This document shows, in pieces, positions 9,836-20,160 of a stretch of 64,000 bases of DNA. The stretch is taken from assembly GCA_947488845.1 (NCBI GenBank), contig CANLBM010000004.1, positions 62,001 to 126,000 on the forward strand. Direction: 5' to 3'. Below the pieces are notes generated by a model. The model saw nothing but the letters and a program-made list of their open reading frames with translations. It did not search any database and was not told the origin of the DNA. The position numbers and the translations under genes were made by a program. Within the stretch, counting starts at the first letter, position 1. The number at the start of each line of letters is the position of its first letter. Origin of the DNA: an uncultured Sphingomonadaceae bacterium. GTDB taxonomy: Bacteria; Pseudomonadota; Alphaproteobacteria; Sphingomonadales; Sphingomonadaceae.

Positions 9836-12436
9836 CTATTCTTCGTTAGCCTTGGCCTTGGCGGGAGTTTTCCTGGCGGCAGGTTTCTTTTTTGCTGCCG
9901 GTGTCTTTTTCGCAGCGGGCTTTTTCCTGGCCGCGGGTTTTTTCTTCGGTGCAGCCTTCTTTGCCCGCTTCTTGGCAGGGCCCTTGGCTGCACGATCATC
10001 AATCAGCTGTGCGGCTTCTTCCAGCGTCAACTGATCCTTGTCGACTGTCTTGGGCAAGGACGCGTTGGTCGTGCCGTCGGTCACATAGGGACCAAAGCGG
10101 CCGTCCATCAGCTTGATCTCTTCCTCTGTGCGCGGATGCTTGCCCATGATCTTGAGCGGTTCCATCTTGCCACGACCTCGACCGCCACCGTTTTTCGCGG
10201 CGTCCGCCAGTTTGGCGACGGCTGCGTTCATGCCGATTTCAAAGACTTCAACCGTATTCTCGAGCCGCGCCGATTTGCCATTGTGGCTCAGATAGGGACC
10301 GTAACGGCCGATTTGTGCGGTCACCGGCTCGCTGGTTTCCGGATGGATTCCGACTTCGCGCGGCAGTGACAGAAGCTTGACCGCCCATTCAAGCCCGAAA
10401 TCTTCCGCCGGGATATCCTTGGGAATAGACGAGCGCTTGGCTTCCTTGCCCTCGCCTTTTTCGACATAGGGTCCGAAACGGCCCACCTTTTTGGTGATCT
10501 TTTCGTCGCTGTCGGGATCGACACCCAGTTCCTGCGGTCCTTCGTCCTCGTCGGCATTCGCACCGCCGCCCTGCGCGAAGCGCCGGGTGAACTTGCATTC
10601 GGGATAATTGGAACAGGCGACAAAGGCACCAAAGCGGCCGCCACGCAGGGCTAGCTTGCCTTCGTTACAGCGGGGGCACAGACGGGGATCGCTGCCGTCT
10701 TCCTTTTCGGGGAAAAGATAATCGCCGAGGAACGTGTCCAGCTCGGCCGTCACTTCCGACGGCAATTTTTCCATCACTTCGATGGTCTTGGGCTTGAAGT
10801 CGTGCCAGAAAGCTTCGAGAATGGCCTGCCACTGCGCGCGACCGCCACTGACTTCATCCAGTTCGTCTTCAAGCGCCGACGTATAATCATAAGCGACATA
10901 ACGGTCGAAAAACCGCTCGAGAAATCCGGTCAACAGCCGCCCGCTCTCCTCCGCGAAGAACCGGTTCTTCTCGATCCGGACATAGGCGCGGTCTTTCAGC
11001 GTCTTGATGATCGACGCGTAGGTTGATGGCCGGCCGATGCCCAGTTCTTCCATTTTCTTGACCAGGCTGGCTTCGCTGTAGCGCGGCGGCGGCTGGGTAA
11101 AATGCTGGGACGCGTCGACGGATTTCTTCGCCGGACTGTCGCCCTTCGACATGGCCGGCAGCAAACCGCCATCTTCATCCTTGTCGTCGTCCCGACCTTC
11201 TTCGTAAAGTGCCAGAAATCCAGGGAATTTCACGACCTGACCATTTGCTCTCAAGCCGGTTTTACCGGTGCCGTCGAGCATCTCTACGGTTGTCCGCTCG
11301 AGCCGGGCGGACGCCATCTGGCTGGCCATCGCCCGCTTCAGGATCAGGTCATAGAGTTTTGCGTGGTCGCCGCTGCCGACGGTTTTCTTGGTGAAACTGG
11401 TCGGACGGATCGCTTCATGCGCTTCCTGGGCATTTTTGGCCTTTGACTTGTAGATTCGCGGGCTGTCCGGAACATAGCTGGCGTCATAGCGATCCGAGAT
11501 CGCCTTGCGAGCCTCCGAAATCGCGCTGCCATCCATCTGCACACCATCGGTACGCATATAGGTAATCGCGCCATCTTCATAAAGCTGCTGGGCAATCCGC
11601 ATGGTGTGACTGGCGGAATAGCCGAGCTTGCGGGCGGCTTCCTGCTGCAGGGTGGACGTCGTAAACGGAGGCGGCGGATTGCGGGTGAGCGGTTTTGTTT
11701 CGATCGTTTCAATCGTGAACAAGCCGTTTTCAACCGCGGTCTTGGCGAGCATCGCCTGAGCTTCGTTGGCCAGATCCATCTTGCCGAGCTTCTTGCCGTC
11801 ATGGATGGTCAAGCGGGCTTCAAAGGCCTGACCGCCCTGCTCCATTTGCGCGGTGACAGACCAATATTCCTGCGGCTTGAAAATCTCGATTTCGCGTTCC
11901 CGCTCGACGATCAGCCGGAGCGACACGGACTGGACGCGGCCTGCGGATTTTGCGCCCGGCAGCTTGCGCCACAAGACAGGCGACAAGGTGAAGCCAACCA
12001 GATAATCGAGCGCCCGGCGTGCGCGATAGGCGTCAATCAGATCCTCGTCCAAAGCGCGCGGATGGGCCATGGCTTCGGTAACGGCAGCCTTGGTAATCGC
12101 ATTGAAGGTTACGCGGTCGACCTTTTCCGGAAGCGCTTTCTTGTTTCGCAAAACTTCCTGGACATGCCAACTGATGGCTTCCCCTTCGCGGTCAGGGTCG
12201 GTCGCGAGGATCAGTCGCGTGGCTTTTTTCGATTCGGCGGTGATCTCTTTGAGCTGTTTGGCCTTGTCGGGATAGTTCTGCCACGACATCGCAAAACCAT
12301 CATCCGGATCGACCGAACCATCCTTGGGCGGCAGGTCGCGAATATGGCCATAGGACGCCAATACCTTGAAATCCGATCCCAGATATTTTTCGATGGTTTT
12401 GGCTTTGGCGGGTGACTCGACAATAACTAGCTGCAT
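9836..12436 (-). CDS. topA: DNA topoisomerase I
   Basis: 866 aa type IA topoisomerase that relaxes negative supercoils. The Toprim domain opens the protein (MQLVIVESPAKAKTIEKYLG) with the metal-binding DPDREGEAISWH. The nucleophilic tyrosine lies in ITYMRTDGVQMD. The C-terminal third has one four-cysteine zinc ribbon (CPRCNEGKLAL then ACSNYPECKFTRRF) and three topoisomerase C-terminal repeats ending GRFGPYVTDG. The last 50 residues are a Lys/Ala/Pro repeat tail (KKPAARKKPAAKKTP), a likely nonspecific DNA-binding extension known from alphaproteobacterial TopA. The low-complexity tail also creates spurious open frames on the other strand. Confidence 0.96.
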   Translation of the reverse strand: MQLVIVESPAKAKTIEKYLGSDFKVLASYGHIRDLPPKDGSVDPDDGFAMSWQNYPDKAKQLKEITAESKKATRLILATDPDREGEAISWHVQEVLRNKKALPEKVDRVTFNAITKAAVTEAMAHPRALDEDLIDAYRARRALDYLVGFTLSPVLWRKLPGAKSAGRVQSVSLRLIVEREREIEIFKPQEYWSVTAQMEQGGQAFEARLTIHDGKKLGKMDLANEAQAMLAKTAVENGLFTIETIETKPLTRNPPPPFTTSTLQQEAARKLGYSASHTMRIAQQLYEDGAITYMRTDGVQMDGSAISEARKAISDRYDASYVPDSPRIYKSKAKNAQEAHEAIRPTSFTKKTVGSGDHAKLYDLILKRAMASQMASARLERTTVEMLDGTGKTGLRANGQVVKFPGFLALYEEGRDDDKDEDGGLLPAMSKGDSPAKKSVDASQHFTQPPPRYSEASLVKKMEELGIGRPSTYASIIKTLKDRAYVRIEKNRFFAEESGRLLTGFLERFFDRYVAYDYTSALEDELDEVSGGRAQWQAILEAFWHDFKPKTIEVMEKLPSEVTAELDTFLGDYLFPEKEDGSDPRLCPRCNEGKLALRGGRFGAFVACSNYPECKFTRRFAQGGGANADEDEGPQELGVDPDSDEKITKKVGRFGPYVEKGEGKEAKRSSIPKDIPAEDFGLEWAVKLLSLPREVGIHPETSEPVTAQIGRYGPYLSHNGKSARLENTVEVFEIGMNAAVAKLADAAKNGGGRGRGKMEPLKIMGKHPRTEEEIKLMDGRFGPYVTDGTTNASLPKTVDKDQLTLEEAAQLIDDRAAKGPAKKRAKKAAPKKKPAARKKPAAKKTPAAKKKPAARKTPAKAKANEE

Positions 12437-12559
12437 ATGTTCCGATTTTCTTTGTTCTCACGTATACGCGCGAGGCTGTGACAGGGATTGCCGCTAGGTC
12501 AAGGCCCTGATTGAAGTTTTTTGTCAATGGCGGTGAAAATTTAGCGCGGTGGAAAGCAT

Positions 12560-13678
12560 CTAGCTGGACAGGCTGACACGGGCACCGGCATGGCGTGCCA
12601 GACGGCCGGCAAGGTCCAGTTCGAGCAACGCCAATTGTACCGAAGAAGGGGACATTCCGGATTGCCGGACGAGTTCGTCGACCGCAACCGGGGTCACGCT
12701 GAGCAATGGCAACAGAGACATGTCGCCCGGGCTCTGAGCAGCAGAAAGATCTGCTTCGCCGATATTTGAAAATTTACAATTGCCCCGGATTTCATCGCTG
12801 CGGACGGCGGCTTCTGCCCGATCATCGAAATGGCGGACCAATTCCAGCACATCGTCGGCCGACTGGACCAGATTTGCGCCATCGCGGATCAGCATGTTGC
12901 AACCCCTCGACCGAGGATCGAGCGGAGAACCCGGGATCGCCATGACCTGTCGTCCTGCCTCGGCCGCCAGCCTTGCCGTAATCAGCGAACCGGAACGTGG
13001 CGCGGCTTCGACGACCACTGTGCCTCTGGCCAGTCCGGCAATGATCCGGTTGCGATAGGGAAAATGCCTGGCGCGCGGTTCAGTGCCCGGCGGTTGTTCG
13101 GCCAACAACAGACCGCGTTCGGCAATCGATCGCTGGAGATCCATATTTTCCGGCGGATAGAATATGTCCGGGCCGCCAGCAATAACGCCGATTGTCGCCT
13201 TCCCGAGCGAGCCCTGATGGGCCGCCGTATCGATGCCCTTTGCCAGTCCGGATACAATGGCGACACCCGCCTCAACAAGACTATTGGCAAGGTCCCGGGC
13301 AAAGCGGCACGCGGCCGCAGAAGCGTTCCGTGCGCCGACCATGGCGACGATCGGATGTTCCAGCAGATCGCGCCGCCCGCGCCAGATCAATGCCGGTGGA
13401 GGATTTCCCAATTCTGCGAGAAGAGCGGGATAGGTGTCATCGCCAAGGAAGAGAAACCGGGCGCCCAGTTTGTGAACCGCTTGCATTTCAGCGGCAATTT
13501 GCTTCTCGTCAGCAATTCGTGGCGACCGTCCCCCGCCCCGTGCAGCCAGATCGGGGAGGGCCTCGAGCGCGCGCGCTGCGGAGCCGAATCTTCTGATCAA
13601 TTGCCGATATGTAACGGGTCCGACATTCTCGGACCGGATAAGCCGGAGCTGGTCAAATGCTTCCTGGCTTTCTCCCAT
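12560..13678 (-). CDS. dprA: DNA-processing protein DprA
   Basis: About 372 aa. DprA protects incoming single-stranded DNA and loads RecA during natural transformation. The Rossmann-like core shows VGARNASAAACRFARDLA, VSGLAKGIDTAAHQG, and PYRNRIIAGLARGTVVVEAA followed by SGSLITARLAAEAGR. A winged-helix-like C-terminus (VDELVRQSGMSPSSVQLALL) completes the usual domain order. A TTG nine bases upstream (13687) is an alternative start; the ATG at 13678 is preferred with an AAAAGG about 10 nt upstream. It lies 18 bp after plsY on the same strand. Confidence 0.93.
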   Translation of the reverse strand: MGESQEAFDQLRLIRSENVGPVTYRQLIRRFGSAARALEALPDLAARGGGRSPRIADEKQIAAEMQAVHKLGARFLFLGDDTYPALLAELGNPPPALIWRGRRDLLEHPIVAMVGARNASAAACRFARDLANSLVEAGVAIVSGLAKGIDTAAHQGSLGKATIGVIAGGPDIFYPPENMDLQRSIAERGLLLAEQPPGTEPRARHFPYRNRIIAGLARGTVVVEAAPRSGSLITARLAAEAGRQVMAIPGSPLDPRSRGCNMLIRDGANLVQSADDVLELVRHFDDRAEAAVRSDEIRGNCKFSNIGEADLSAAQSPGDMSLLPLLSVTPVAVDELVRQSGMSPSSVQLALLELDLAGRLARHAGARVSLSS

Positions 13679-13696
13679 TTCCTTCAAGCCTTTTGT

Positions 13697-14299
13697 TCAA
13701 GCCTTTTTAGATGCTCCGATTTTCGGTTCCTCGCCGGCGATCAGGCGTTCGATGTTGGAGCGATGCTTCCACAAAACCAGCAGGGCCAGGCCGATAAACA
13801 TGGGAATCATGCCTGATTCTCCCAAGACGAAAGCCGCTATCGGCACCGAAATCGCGGCGAGCATTCCTCCCGCCGACGAATAGCGCCACAGCGCAACCGA
13901 GCCAAGCCATGTGACCGCAAATATCAACCCGGCCACAGGAATCAGGGCCGTCACGACACCGAGCAGGGTCGCAACGCCCTTGCCACCACCAAATCTGAGC
14001 CAGACGGGGTAAAGGTGGCCGAGGAACGCGCCGAGACCTGCAAGCACGCCAAGTCCGCCGGAAACCTGCATGGCCAGATAGACCGCCGCATATCCCTTGC
14101 CGATATCGAGCAACAGGGTCAGGGCCGCGAGCGCCTTGTTACCGGAGCGCAATACATTGGTCGCGCCGATATTGCCCGACCCCGTTTTGCGCAAATCACC
14201 TCCGCCGGTCAGGCGGGTCAACAAAAGCCCGAAGGGGATCGAGCCCAGCAAATAGCCGAACAACAACGCCAATATTGGTTCTACCCACATAGACTGCAC
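13697..14299 (-). CDS. plsY: glycerol-3-phosphate acyltransferase PlsY (GTG start)
   Basis: 200 aa integral membrane acyltransferase that uses acyl-phosphate to acylate glycerol-3-phosphate, the first step in phospholipid synthesis. Conserved motifs are GSIPFGLLLTRL, TGSGNIGATNVLR and FGGGKGVATLLGV, spaced among about five membrane helices. A GTG at 14299 has AAGGGG 8 nt upstream, which decides the start over the ATG nine bases downstream (14290) or the longer frame. It is the first gene of a plsY-dprA pair and is divergent from murI. Confidence 0.93.
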   Translation of the reverse strand: MQSMWVEPILALLFGYLLGSIPFGLLLTRLTGGGDLRKTGSGNIGATNVLRSGNKALAALTLLLDIGKGYAAVYLAMQVSGGLGVLAGLGAFLGHLYPVWLRFGGGKGVATLLGVVTALIPVAGLIFAVTWLGSVALWRYSSAGGMLAAISVPIAAFVLGESGMIPMFIGLALLVLWKHRSNIERLIAGEEPKIGASKKA

Positions 14300-14443
14300 T
14301 GAAATTACCCCTTGTTGCGTTCGCGCTATATTCACAGCCGATATTGGGCAAGCATTTCGTCACAAAAAGCGGTCAAGGCATAACATCTGTCAGACGAACC
14401 GAAGCAGTTGCCGTCTGCGTGCAATTCTGGCTATGGACCGAGA

Positions 14444-15256
14444 ATGACAGAAGCACAGAATGCCGAATGCCCTCCCCTGTTATTTTTCGACACTGGCGTC
14501 GGGGGATTGTCGGTGTTGCGCGAAACGATCAAACTGCTGCCGCATGCGCCGATTGTCTATGCTGCAGACTATGCCGGCCTGCCTTATGGCATGAAATCAG
14601 AAGCAGAACTCGCCGCGCGGGTTCCGGCACTTCTCGGACGACTCGTCGAACGCTACAAACCGTTATTGGCGACGATAGCCTGCAATACCGCCTCGACTAT
14701 CGCGCTGGATCATGTCCGGTCCGCCTTGAATATTCCCGTCGTCGGGACCGTGCCCGCGGTCAAGCCCGCCAGCATGTTGACCAAAACCGGCGTTATCGGC
14801 CTGCTGGGAACCCGCGCCACTATCCGGCAACCCTATGTCGACAGGCTTGCCGCCGATTTCGCATCCGACAAGATATTGCTTCGTCATGCTGCTCCCGATC
14901 TCGTCTATGCCGCAGAAGCCAAGCTGCGTGGGGAAAAGCCGGATCCGCGGGTGATCAGGGCGGCCATGGAGGGATTGATGGATCAGCCGGGCGGCGCGCA
15001 GATCGATACGGTCATTCTCGCTTGCACCCATTTCCCGCTGTTGCGCGAAGAATTGTCAGAGGCAGCACAAAGGCCGATCCAGTTCATCGATGGCGCAGCG
15101 GGAATTGCCCGGCGTATCGCCCATCTGACCAAAGAAATTTCCTGGCCGGCTGCTGGTCGGGAGGGAATATTTGTCACAACCGGATCACTGAACGATATAG
15201 AACCCTATCGGCCGACCATCGCCCAATATGGCATCGGACGGTTCGAAACCCTCTAA
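14444..15256 (+). CDS. murI: glutamate racemase
   Basis: About 270 aa. It converts L- to D-glutamate for peptidoglycan. The N-terminal motif is FFDTGVGGLSVLRE. The two catalytic cysteines are in ACNTASTIAL and ACTHFPLLREEL. The ATG at 14444 (MTEAQNAECPP) is preferred over an upstream in-frame ATG at 14408 because it gives the usual N-terminus; no strong Shine-Dalgarno separates them. It is followed 116 bp later by hemA in the same direction. Confidence 0.93.
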   Translation: MTEAQNAECPPLLFFDTGVGGLSVLRETIKLLPHAPIVYAADYAGLPYGMKSEAELAARVPALLGRLVERYKPLLATIACNTASTIALDHVRSALNIPVVGTVPAVKPASMLTKTGVIGLLGTRATIRQPYVDRLAADFASDKILLRHAAPDLVYAAEAKLRGEKPDPRVIRAAMEGLMDQPGGAQIDTVILACTHFPLLREELSEAAQRPIQFIDGAAGIARRIAHLTKEISWPAAGREGIFVTTGSLNDIEPYRPTIAQYGIGRFETL

Positions 15257-15372
15257 CTCTATGGCGGGCAACTCTTATTGCGAGTGGTTTGCGCTGGAAA
15301 TTCCGAGGAAAGGCCGCTAAAGGCCATTTCAAGAAAACCGCAAAACAGATTTGACGCAGGATTTGGCACACA

Positions 15373-16593
15373 GTGGATTACGACAAGATTTTTTCGCAAG
15401 CGATCGACCGGCTGCACGCTGAAGGACGCTATCGGGTATTCATCGACATTTTGCGGAACAAGGGTTCGTTCCCGAACGCCCGCTGTTTCGCGCATCACAA
15501 CGGACCGCAACCGGTCACTGTCTGGTGTTCGAACGATTATCTGGCGATGGGCCAGCATCCTGATGTCATTGTTGCGATGGAAGAAGCGCTGCACAATGTC
15601 GGCGCCGGCTCTGGCGGAACCCGCAATATCGGCGGCAACACACATTATCATATCCAGCTCGAGCGGGAACTGGCCGACTGGCACAATAAATCCGGCGCCC
15701 TGCTGTTTACATCCGGCTATGTCTCGAACGAAGCGACGCTTTCAACGCTGACCAAAATCCTGCCGGGATGCATTATTTTTTCTGACGAATTGAACCATGC
15801 GTCGATGATCGCCGGAATCAAGAACAGCGGCTGCGAGAAACGGGTTTTCCGGCATAATGATCTGGGACATCTGGAAGAATTGCTCGCCGCCGAAGATCCG
15901 GAAGTGCCAAAACTGATCGCCTTCGAAAGCATTTACTCGATGGACGGCGATATCGCGCCATTGCACGCGATCTGCGATCTCGCGGACAAATATAACGCGC
16001 TCACCTATTGCGATGAAGTGCATGCTGTCGGCATGTACGGCGAACGCGGTGGCGGTATTTCCGAACGCGACAAGGCCGCAGACCGTATCACGATCATCGA
16101 AGGCACGCTGGCCAAGGCTGTCGGTGTCATGGGCGGCTATATTACCGCCGACCAGAAGATCGTCGACGTGATCCGGTCCTATGCTCCGGGCTTCATCTTC
16201 ACCACCAGCCTCTCTCCTGTGCTTGTAGCAGGCGCATTGGCCAGCATCCGACACTTGAAACAGTCGACAGCCGAGCGCGATGGTCAACAGGCCGCTGCGC
16301 AGACTCTCAAGGATCTGTTTGCGGACGCCCGACTGCCGGTGATGGACTCGACGACGCATATCGTTCCGCTGCTGGTCGGAGATCCGGTCAAGGCCAAGAA
16401 GATCAGCGATATATTGCTCGCGGAATATGGTGTCTATGTTCAGCCGATCAACTATCCCACCGTACCGCGCGGCCTCGAACGCCTGCGATTTACACCGGGT
16501 CCTGCGCATAGCGAGGCGATGATGGTCGATTTGACCAAGGCGCTGGTGGAAATCTGGAGCCGGATGGATCTGGAACTGGCGATCGCGGCCTAA
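15373..16593 (+). CDS. hemA: 5-aminolevulinate synthase (C4 pathway)
   Basis: 406 aa PLP enzyme that condenses glycine with succinyl-CoA to 5-aminolevulinate, the alphaproteobacterial route into haem. It shows [55 protein letters not shown], the PLP-contacting [10 protein letters not shown], and the Schiff-base lysine in [12 protein letters not shown]. The start is a GTG ([14 protein letters not shown]) with a weak, distant AGG. Its last 4 bp overlap the end of the convergent dehydratase gene. Confidence 0.95.
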   Translation: MDYDKIFSQAIDRLHAEGRYRVFIDILRNKGSFPNARCFAHHNGPQPVTVWCSNDYLAMGQHPDVIVAMEEALHNVGAGSGGTRNIGGNTHYHIQLERELADWHNKSGALLFTSGYVSNEATLSTLTKILPGCIIFSDELNHASMIAGIKNSGCEKRVFRHNDLGHLEELLAAEDPEVPKLIAFESIYSMDGDIAPLHAICDLADKYNALTYCDEVHAVGMYGERGGGISERDKAADRITIIEGTLAKAVGVMGGYITADQKIVDVIRSYAPGFIFTTSLSPVLVAGALASIRHLKQSTAERDGQQAAAQTLKDLFADARLPVMDSTTHIVPLLVGDPVKAKKISDILLAEYGVYVQPINYPTVPRGLERLRFTPGPAHSEAMMVDLTKALVEIWSRMDLELAIAA

Positions 16594-17573
16594 TCAGCCG
16601 CAATAATTTTCGCAAACAGCTGATTGTCGACATTTCCGCCGGACAGCGTGATCGCGGTGCGATCGGTCATCGGTATTTTTCCGGCCAAAACTGCCGCGAG
16701 GGCAACCGCACCACCCGGTTCTACGACCAGACGCAATTTCTCGAATGCCACTCGCATCGCGTGATGCACCTCGGTGGCGGACACGGCGATCCCCGTGGCC
16801 TTGCGCTCGTGCAATATGTTGAAGGTGATGGGTGATACGGTCAGGGTTTGCAGCGCGTCGCAATCGGTTGCCGGCGGGTTCGGTTCCACCGGCACGATTT
16901 CTCCCTGTTCGAGAGACCGCTTCATATCGTCCCAGCCTTCCGGTTCGACCGCGAATATCCGTGCCGCGGGATTCGCCAGAGCCGTTCCGCTTGCCAGTCC
17001 ACCGCCACCGCAGCAGACGATGATCTGATCGGGAACAGATCCGGTTCGTGCCAGCATCTGCTCGCGTATCTCGATACCGCAACTGCCCTGACCTTCGACT
17101 ATCCAGGGATCATCAAAGCTGGGGACAACCACGGCGCCGGTTTCTTGTGCCAGATCATCTGCCAATTGCACGCGGTCACCGTTCATCCGGTCGTAGGTGA
17201 TGACCTTGGCCCCCAACGCCCTGGTGTTCTCAAGTTTTGCCCTGGGAGCATCCCCAGGCATGATGATCGTTGCCGGCACACCCAGACGCCGCGCAGCCCA
17301 TGCCACGCCCTGCGCATGATTGCCGCTGGAGAATGCGACGACACCGCGCTTTTTCTGATCGTCGGTAAGGTCGGTCAACCGGTGCCAGCCGCCGCGGATT
17401 TTGAACGCGCCGACCGGTTGCAGGCATTCTGCCTTGCACCAGATGGTTGTGCCTTCGATTTCGATCGGCAACAACGGTGTGTCGGGCAGAATAGCCGCTA
17501 TTTTCCCGGCCGCTCGTTCGACCCCGGCAAGAGATGGTTTGCGCTTCGGGTCCATCAGGTATTGCTCTGTCAT
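16590..17573 (-). CDS. threonine ammonia-lyase / serine racemase-like PLP enzyme
   Basis: 327 aa fold-type II PLP enzyme without the C-terminal ACT-like regulatory domain of biosynthetic IlvA. The PLP lysine is in [14 protein letters not shown], the substrate loop is [15 protein letters not shown], and the phosphate-binding glycine loop is [13 protein letters not shown]. The short form points to catabolic threonine dehydratase or serine/hydroxyaspartate-type enzymes; sequence alone does not settle the substrate. It is convergent with hemA (4-bp overlap) and divergent from the carboxyspermidine dehydrogenase gene. Confidence 0.85.
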   Translation of the reverse strand: MTEQYLMDPKRKPSLAGVERAAGKIAAILPDTPLLPIEIEGTTIWCKAECLQPVGAFKIRGGWHRLTDLTDDQKKRGVVAFSSGNHAQGVAWAARRLGVPATIIMPGDAPRAKLENTRALGAKVITYDRMNGDRVQLADDLAQETGAVVVPSFDDPWIVEGQGSCGIEIREQMLARTGSVPDQIIVCCGGGGLASGTALANPAARIFAVEPEGWDDMKRSLEQGEIVPVEPNPPATDCDALQTLTVSPITFNILHERKATGIAVSATEVHHAMRVAFEKLRLVVEPGGAVALAAVLAGKIPMTDRTAITLSGGNVDNQLFAKIIAAD

Positions 17574-17626
17574 GGTCTCTCCCTATATGCGGGACTCACA
17601 TTTCTCCAGCATTTAGAGTGGAAATC

Positions 17627-18844
17627 ATGGGTAAGATATTGGTGATCGGCGCAGGTGGCGTCAGTTCGGTGGCGGTGCACAAAATGGCGCAACTGATCGC
17701 GGCAGGTAACGGGACTTTTACCGAGGTATTATTGGCGAGTCGGACTTTATCAAAATGCGAAGCGATTGCCGACTCGGTCAAGCAGCGCACCGGTGTGACC
17801 ATTAGAACGTCTCAAATTGACGCCGATGATGTTCCGGCCCTGACCGCACTGATCGAGGAGGAAAAGCCCGATCTGGTGGTCAATCTGGCGCTGCCCTATC
17901 AGGATCTGCCGATCATGGATGCGTGCCTGGCGACCAAGACCGATTATCTCGACACGGCCAATTACGAACCGCGCGACGAAGCGAAGTTCGAATATAAATG
18001 GCAATGGGATTATCAGGACCGGTTCAGGGACGCGGGCATCATGGCGTTGCTCGGCTCCGGCTTTGATCCGGGCGTGACCAGCGTGTTCACCTGCTGGCTG
18101 AAGAAACATCATTTCGACCGGATCGACACGCTCGACATTCTCGACTGCAACGGCGGCGATCACGGACAGCATTTCGCGACCAATTTCAATCCCGAGATCA
18201 ATATCCGGGAAGTGACCGCCAATTCGCGTCACTGGAAAAATGGCGAATGGGTCGAAGGACCGCCGCTGACCCAGAAACAGGAATTTGACTTCGAGGCGGT
18301 CGGCCCGAAGAACATGTATCTGATGTATCATGAGGAAATCGAGTCGCTGAAGACGCATCTGCCGGAAATCCAGCGGATTCGCTTCTGGATGACCTTTGGC
18401 GACGCGTACCTGACCCATCTCGAAGTGCTGCAGAATGTCGGCATGACGCGGATTGACCCGGTGATGTACGAAGGCCGCGAAATCATTCCGCTTCAGTTCC
18501 TGAAAGCCGTATTGCCGGAACCGGCGAGCCTTGGCGAAACGACCAAGGGCAATACCAATATCGGCGTGATCGCGACCGGCGTGAAGGACGGTGTCGAGAA
18601 GACCCTCTACGTCAAGAATATCTGCAGCCATGAAGCGGCTTTCGAGGAAACCGGCAATCAGGGCGTCAGCTATACGACCGGCGTTCCGGCGATGATCGGC
18701 GCGGCGATGATGCTGTCCGGCCAGTGGCAAGGCAAAGGCGTTTTCAACATGGAAGAGTTCGATCCGGACCCGTTCATGGCGATGCTGAACGAGCACGGCC
18801 TGCCATGGACATTGGAAGAATTGGAAGCACCTTTGGCCTTCTGA
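17627..18844 (+). CDS. carboxy(nor)spermidine dehydrogenase (saccharopine dehydrogenase family)
   Basis: 405 aa NAD(P)H enzyme with N-terminal Rossmann motif ILVIGAGGVSSVAVHKMAQ and the family's central NLALPYQDLPIMDACL and LLGSGFDPGVTSVFTCWL. It would reductively condense putrescine (or diaminopropane) with aspartate semialdehyde to carboxyspermidine (or carboxynorspermidine). Genes for the matching decarboxylase and an ornithine decarboxylase follow directly, so putrescine-to-spermidine is the likely pathway. The ATG at 17627 is chosen; the frame is open upstream but runs into the divergent gene's start region. It is separated by one base from the decarboxylase start. Confidence 0.9.
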   Translation: MGKILVIGAGGVSSVAVHKMAQLIAAGNGTFTEVLLASRTLSKCEAIADSVKQRTGVTIRTSQIDADDVPALTALIEEEKPDLVVNLALPYQDLPIMDACLATKTDYLDTANYEPRDEAKFEYKWQWDYQDRFRDAGIMALLGSGFDPGVTSVFTCWLKKHHFDRIDTLDILDCNGGDHGQHFATNFNPEINIREVTANSRHWKNGEWVEGPPLTQKQEFDFEAVGPKNMYLMYHEEIESLKTHLPEIQRIRFWMTFGDAYLTHLEVLQNVGMTRIDPVMYEGREIIPLQFLKAVLPEPASLGETTKGNTNIGVIATGVKDGVEKTLYVKNICSHEAAFEETGNQGVSYTTGVPAMIGAAMMLSGQWQGKGVFNMEEFDPDPFMAMLNEHGLPWTLEELEAPLAF

Positions 18845-18845
18845 T

Positions 18846-20015
18846 ATGGAAACCAAAGCTGGTGATCCCGGCGCTTTTGCGCATTTTGATTTGCAGCGAG
18901 TGCCCTCGCCTGCTTTTGTCGTCGACGAAGCGGCGGTGCGACGGAATCTTGCGATTCTGGCTGATATCAAGCAACGCTCCGGGGCCAAAATCCTGCTGGC
19001 GTTAAAGGCCTTTTCGATGTGGTCCCTGGCACCGTTGATCGATGAATATCTTGATGGGTATTGCGCTTCGGGACTGTGGGAGGCGCGGCTTGCCAAGCAG
19101 CGTTTTCGCGGGCCGATCAGCACTTATTCCCCGGCCTATAAAGCCGAGGACCTGGCTGAATTGAGCAAGATCTCGGAGCATGTTACGTTTAACAATCCCG
19201 ATCAGATAAATTGCTGGAAAAATGAATTTAATTATAATGATATACTTGATAGTTCGGAAATCGGTTTAAGAATTAATCCGGAAATCGCGCTGGGCGAGAC
19301 GGAGAAATATGATCCGAGCCAGCCGCACAGCCGCCTCGGATTTCCGATCAGCCAGCTGGCACCCGACCATTTCCAGCATCTGTCCGGCATCCATTTTCAC
19401 AATCTGTGCGAACAGGGTTTCGATGCGCTGCGTAAGACATGGGAGAAAGTCGAGCCCGTAATCGCGCCGCATTTCGACTCGCTCAAATGGATCAATCTGG
19501 GTGGCGGGCATCACATAACGCGCGAGGATTATGATCGCGAGGCGCTGGTGGACTTCCTGAAGGACCTGAAAGCGCGGTCGGGATGTGAAATCTATCTCGA
19601 GCCCGGTGAGGCCGTGGCGCTGGATGCGGGCATCTTGGTCGGCGAGATACTGGATGTGTTCGACAATGGCATGCCGGTCGGGATCACCGATATATCGGCA
19701 ACCTGCCATATGCCGGACGTTATCGAGGCTCCCTATCGCCCAGCGATGCTCGGAGAGCGTTCCGAAGGCACCGCGATCCGACTCGGGGGCCCCAGTTGCC
19801 TCGCCGGCGATATTATCGGCGACTATATCCTGCCCGATTCCGCCTATATCGGGCAGCGGGTCGCATTTCTTGATCAGGCGCATTACTCTATGGTCAAGAC
19901 CAACACGTTCAACGGCGTTCCGCTGCCCTCGATCTGGCTCTGGAACAGTGAAAGCGACACGCTGCGCTGCGTCAAATCCTTCGACTGGACCGAATTCAGG
20001 GATCGGCTCAGCTAA
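18846..20015 (+). CDS. nspC: carboxynorspermidine/carboxyspermidine decarboxylase
   Basis: 389 aa alanine-racemase-fold (type III) PLP decarboxylase. It shows the Schiff-base lysine in KILLALKAFSMWSL, HFHNLCEQGFDAL, the PLP phosphate loop WINLGGGHHITR, LEPGEAVALDAGIL, and the catalytic cysteine region ATCHMPDVIEAPYRP. It should convert carboxyspermidine to spermidine, the last step of the pathway begun by the gene one base upstream. The pair is almost certainly cotranscribed. Confidence 0.92.
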   Translation: METKAGDPGAFAHFDLQRVPSPAFVVDEAAVRRNLAILADIKQRSGAKILLALKAFSMWSLAPLIDEYLDGYCASGLWEARLAKQRFRGPISTYSPAYKAEDLAELSKISEHVTFNNPDQINCWKNEFNYNDILDSSEIGLRINPEIALGETEKYDPSQPHSRLGFPISQLAPDHFQHLSGIHFHNLCEQGFDALRKTWEKVEPVIAPHFDSLKWINLGGGHHITREDYDREALVDFLKDLKARSGCEIYLEPGEAVALDAGILVGEILDVFDNGMPVGITDISATCHMPDVIEAPYRPAMLGERSEGTAIRLGGPSCLAGDIIGDYILPDSAYIGQRVAFLDQAHYSMVKTNTFNGVPLPSIWLWNSESDTLRCVKSFDWTEFRDRLS

Positions 20016-20160
20016 AAAATGTCTTTGTTCAGCTTCTGTAAGGACTTGGGTCTTTACAGGGCGATCAAGTGGCCATATAGCCGCGCCTTGCTGCCCCATG
20101 GCCGCTTGCGTATCCGCAAGGCAGCTCAATCGATCTTAGCCTATAAGGGGGTCCCTTGAG
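20016..20160 (+). ncRNA. structured leader before ornithine decarboxylase, speF-motif-like
   Basis: The 145-bp gap holds two hairpins. CTGTAAGGAC/GTCTTTACAG closes on a 4-nt loop (20035-20058). Further on, GCCTTGC (about 20084-20090) pairs with GCAAGGC (about 20116-20122), flanking CCCCATGGCCGCTTG. Then comes AAGGGG before the TTG start. Position upstream of an alphaproteobacterial ornithine decarboxylase and these conserved-looking blocks resemble the Rfam speF leader as I remember it. A covariance-model search would decide. Confidence 0.5.

Noticed and set aside
9852..10034. Hydrophobic Ala/Phe-rich frame opposite the topA tail
   Set aside because: Caused by the Lys/Ala repeat tail of TopA read in antisense.
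17750..19123. 457-codon open frame on the minus strand opposite the carboxyspermidine dehydrogenase
   Set aside because: Shadow of a well-supported gene; arginine/histidine-rich composition without motifs.
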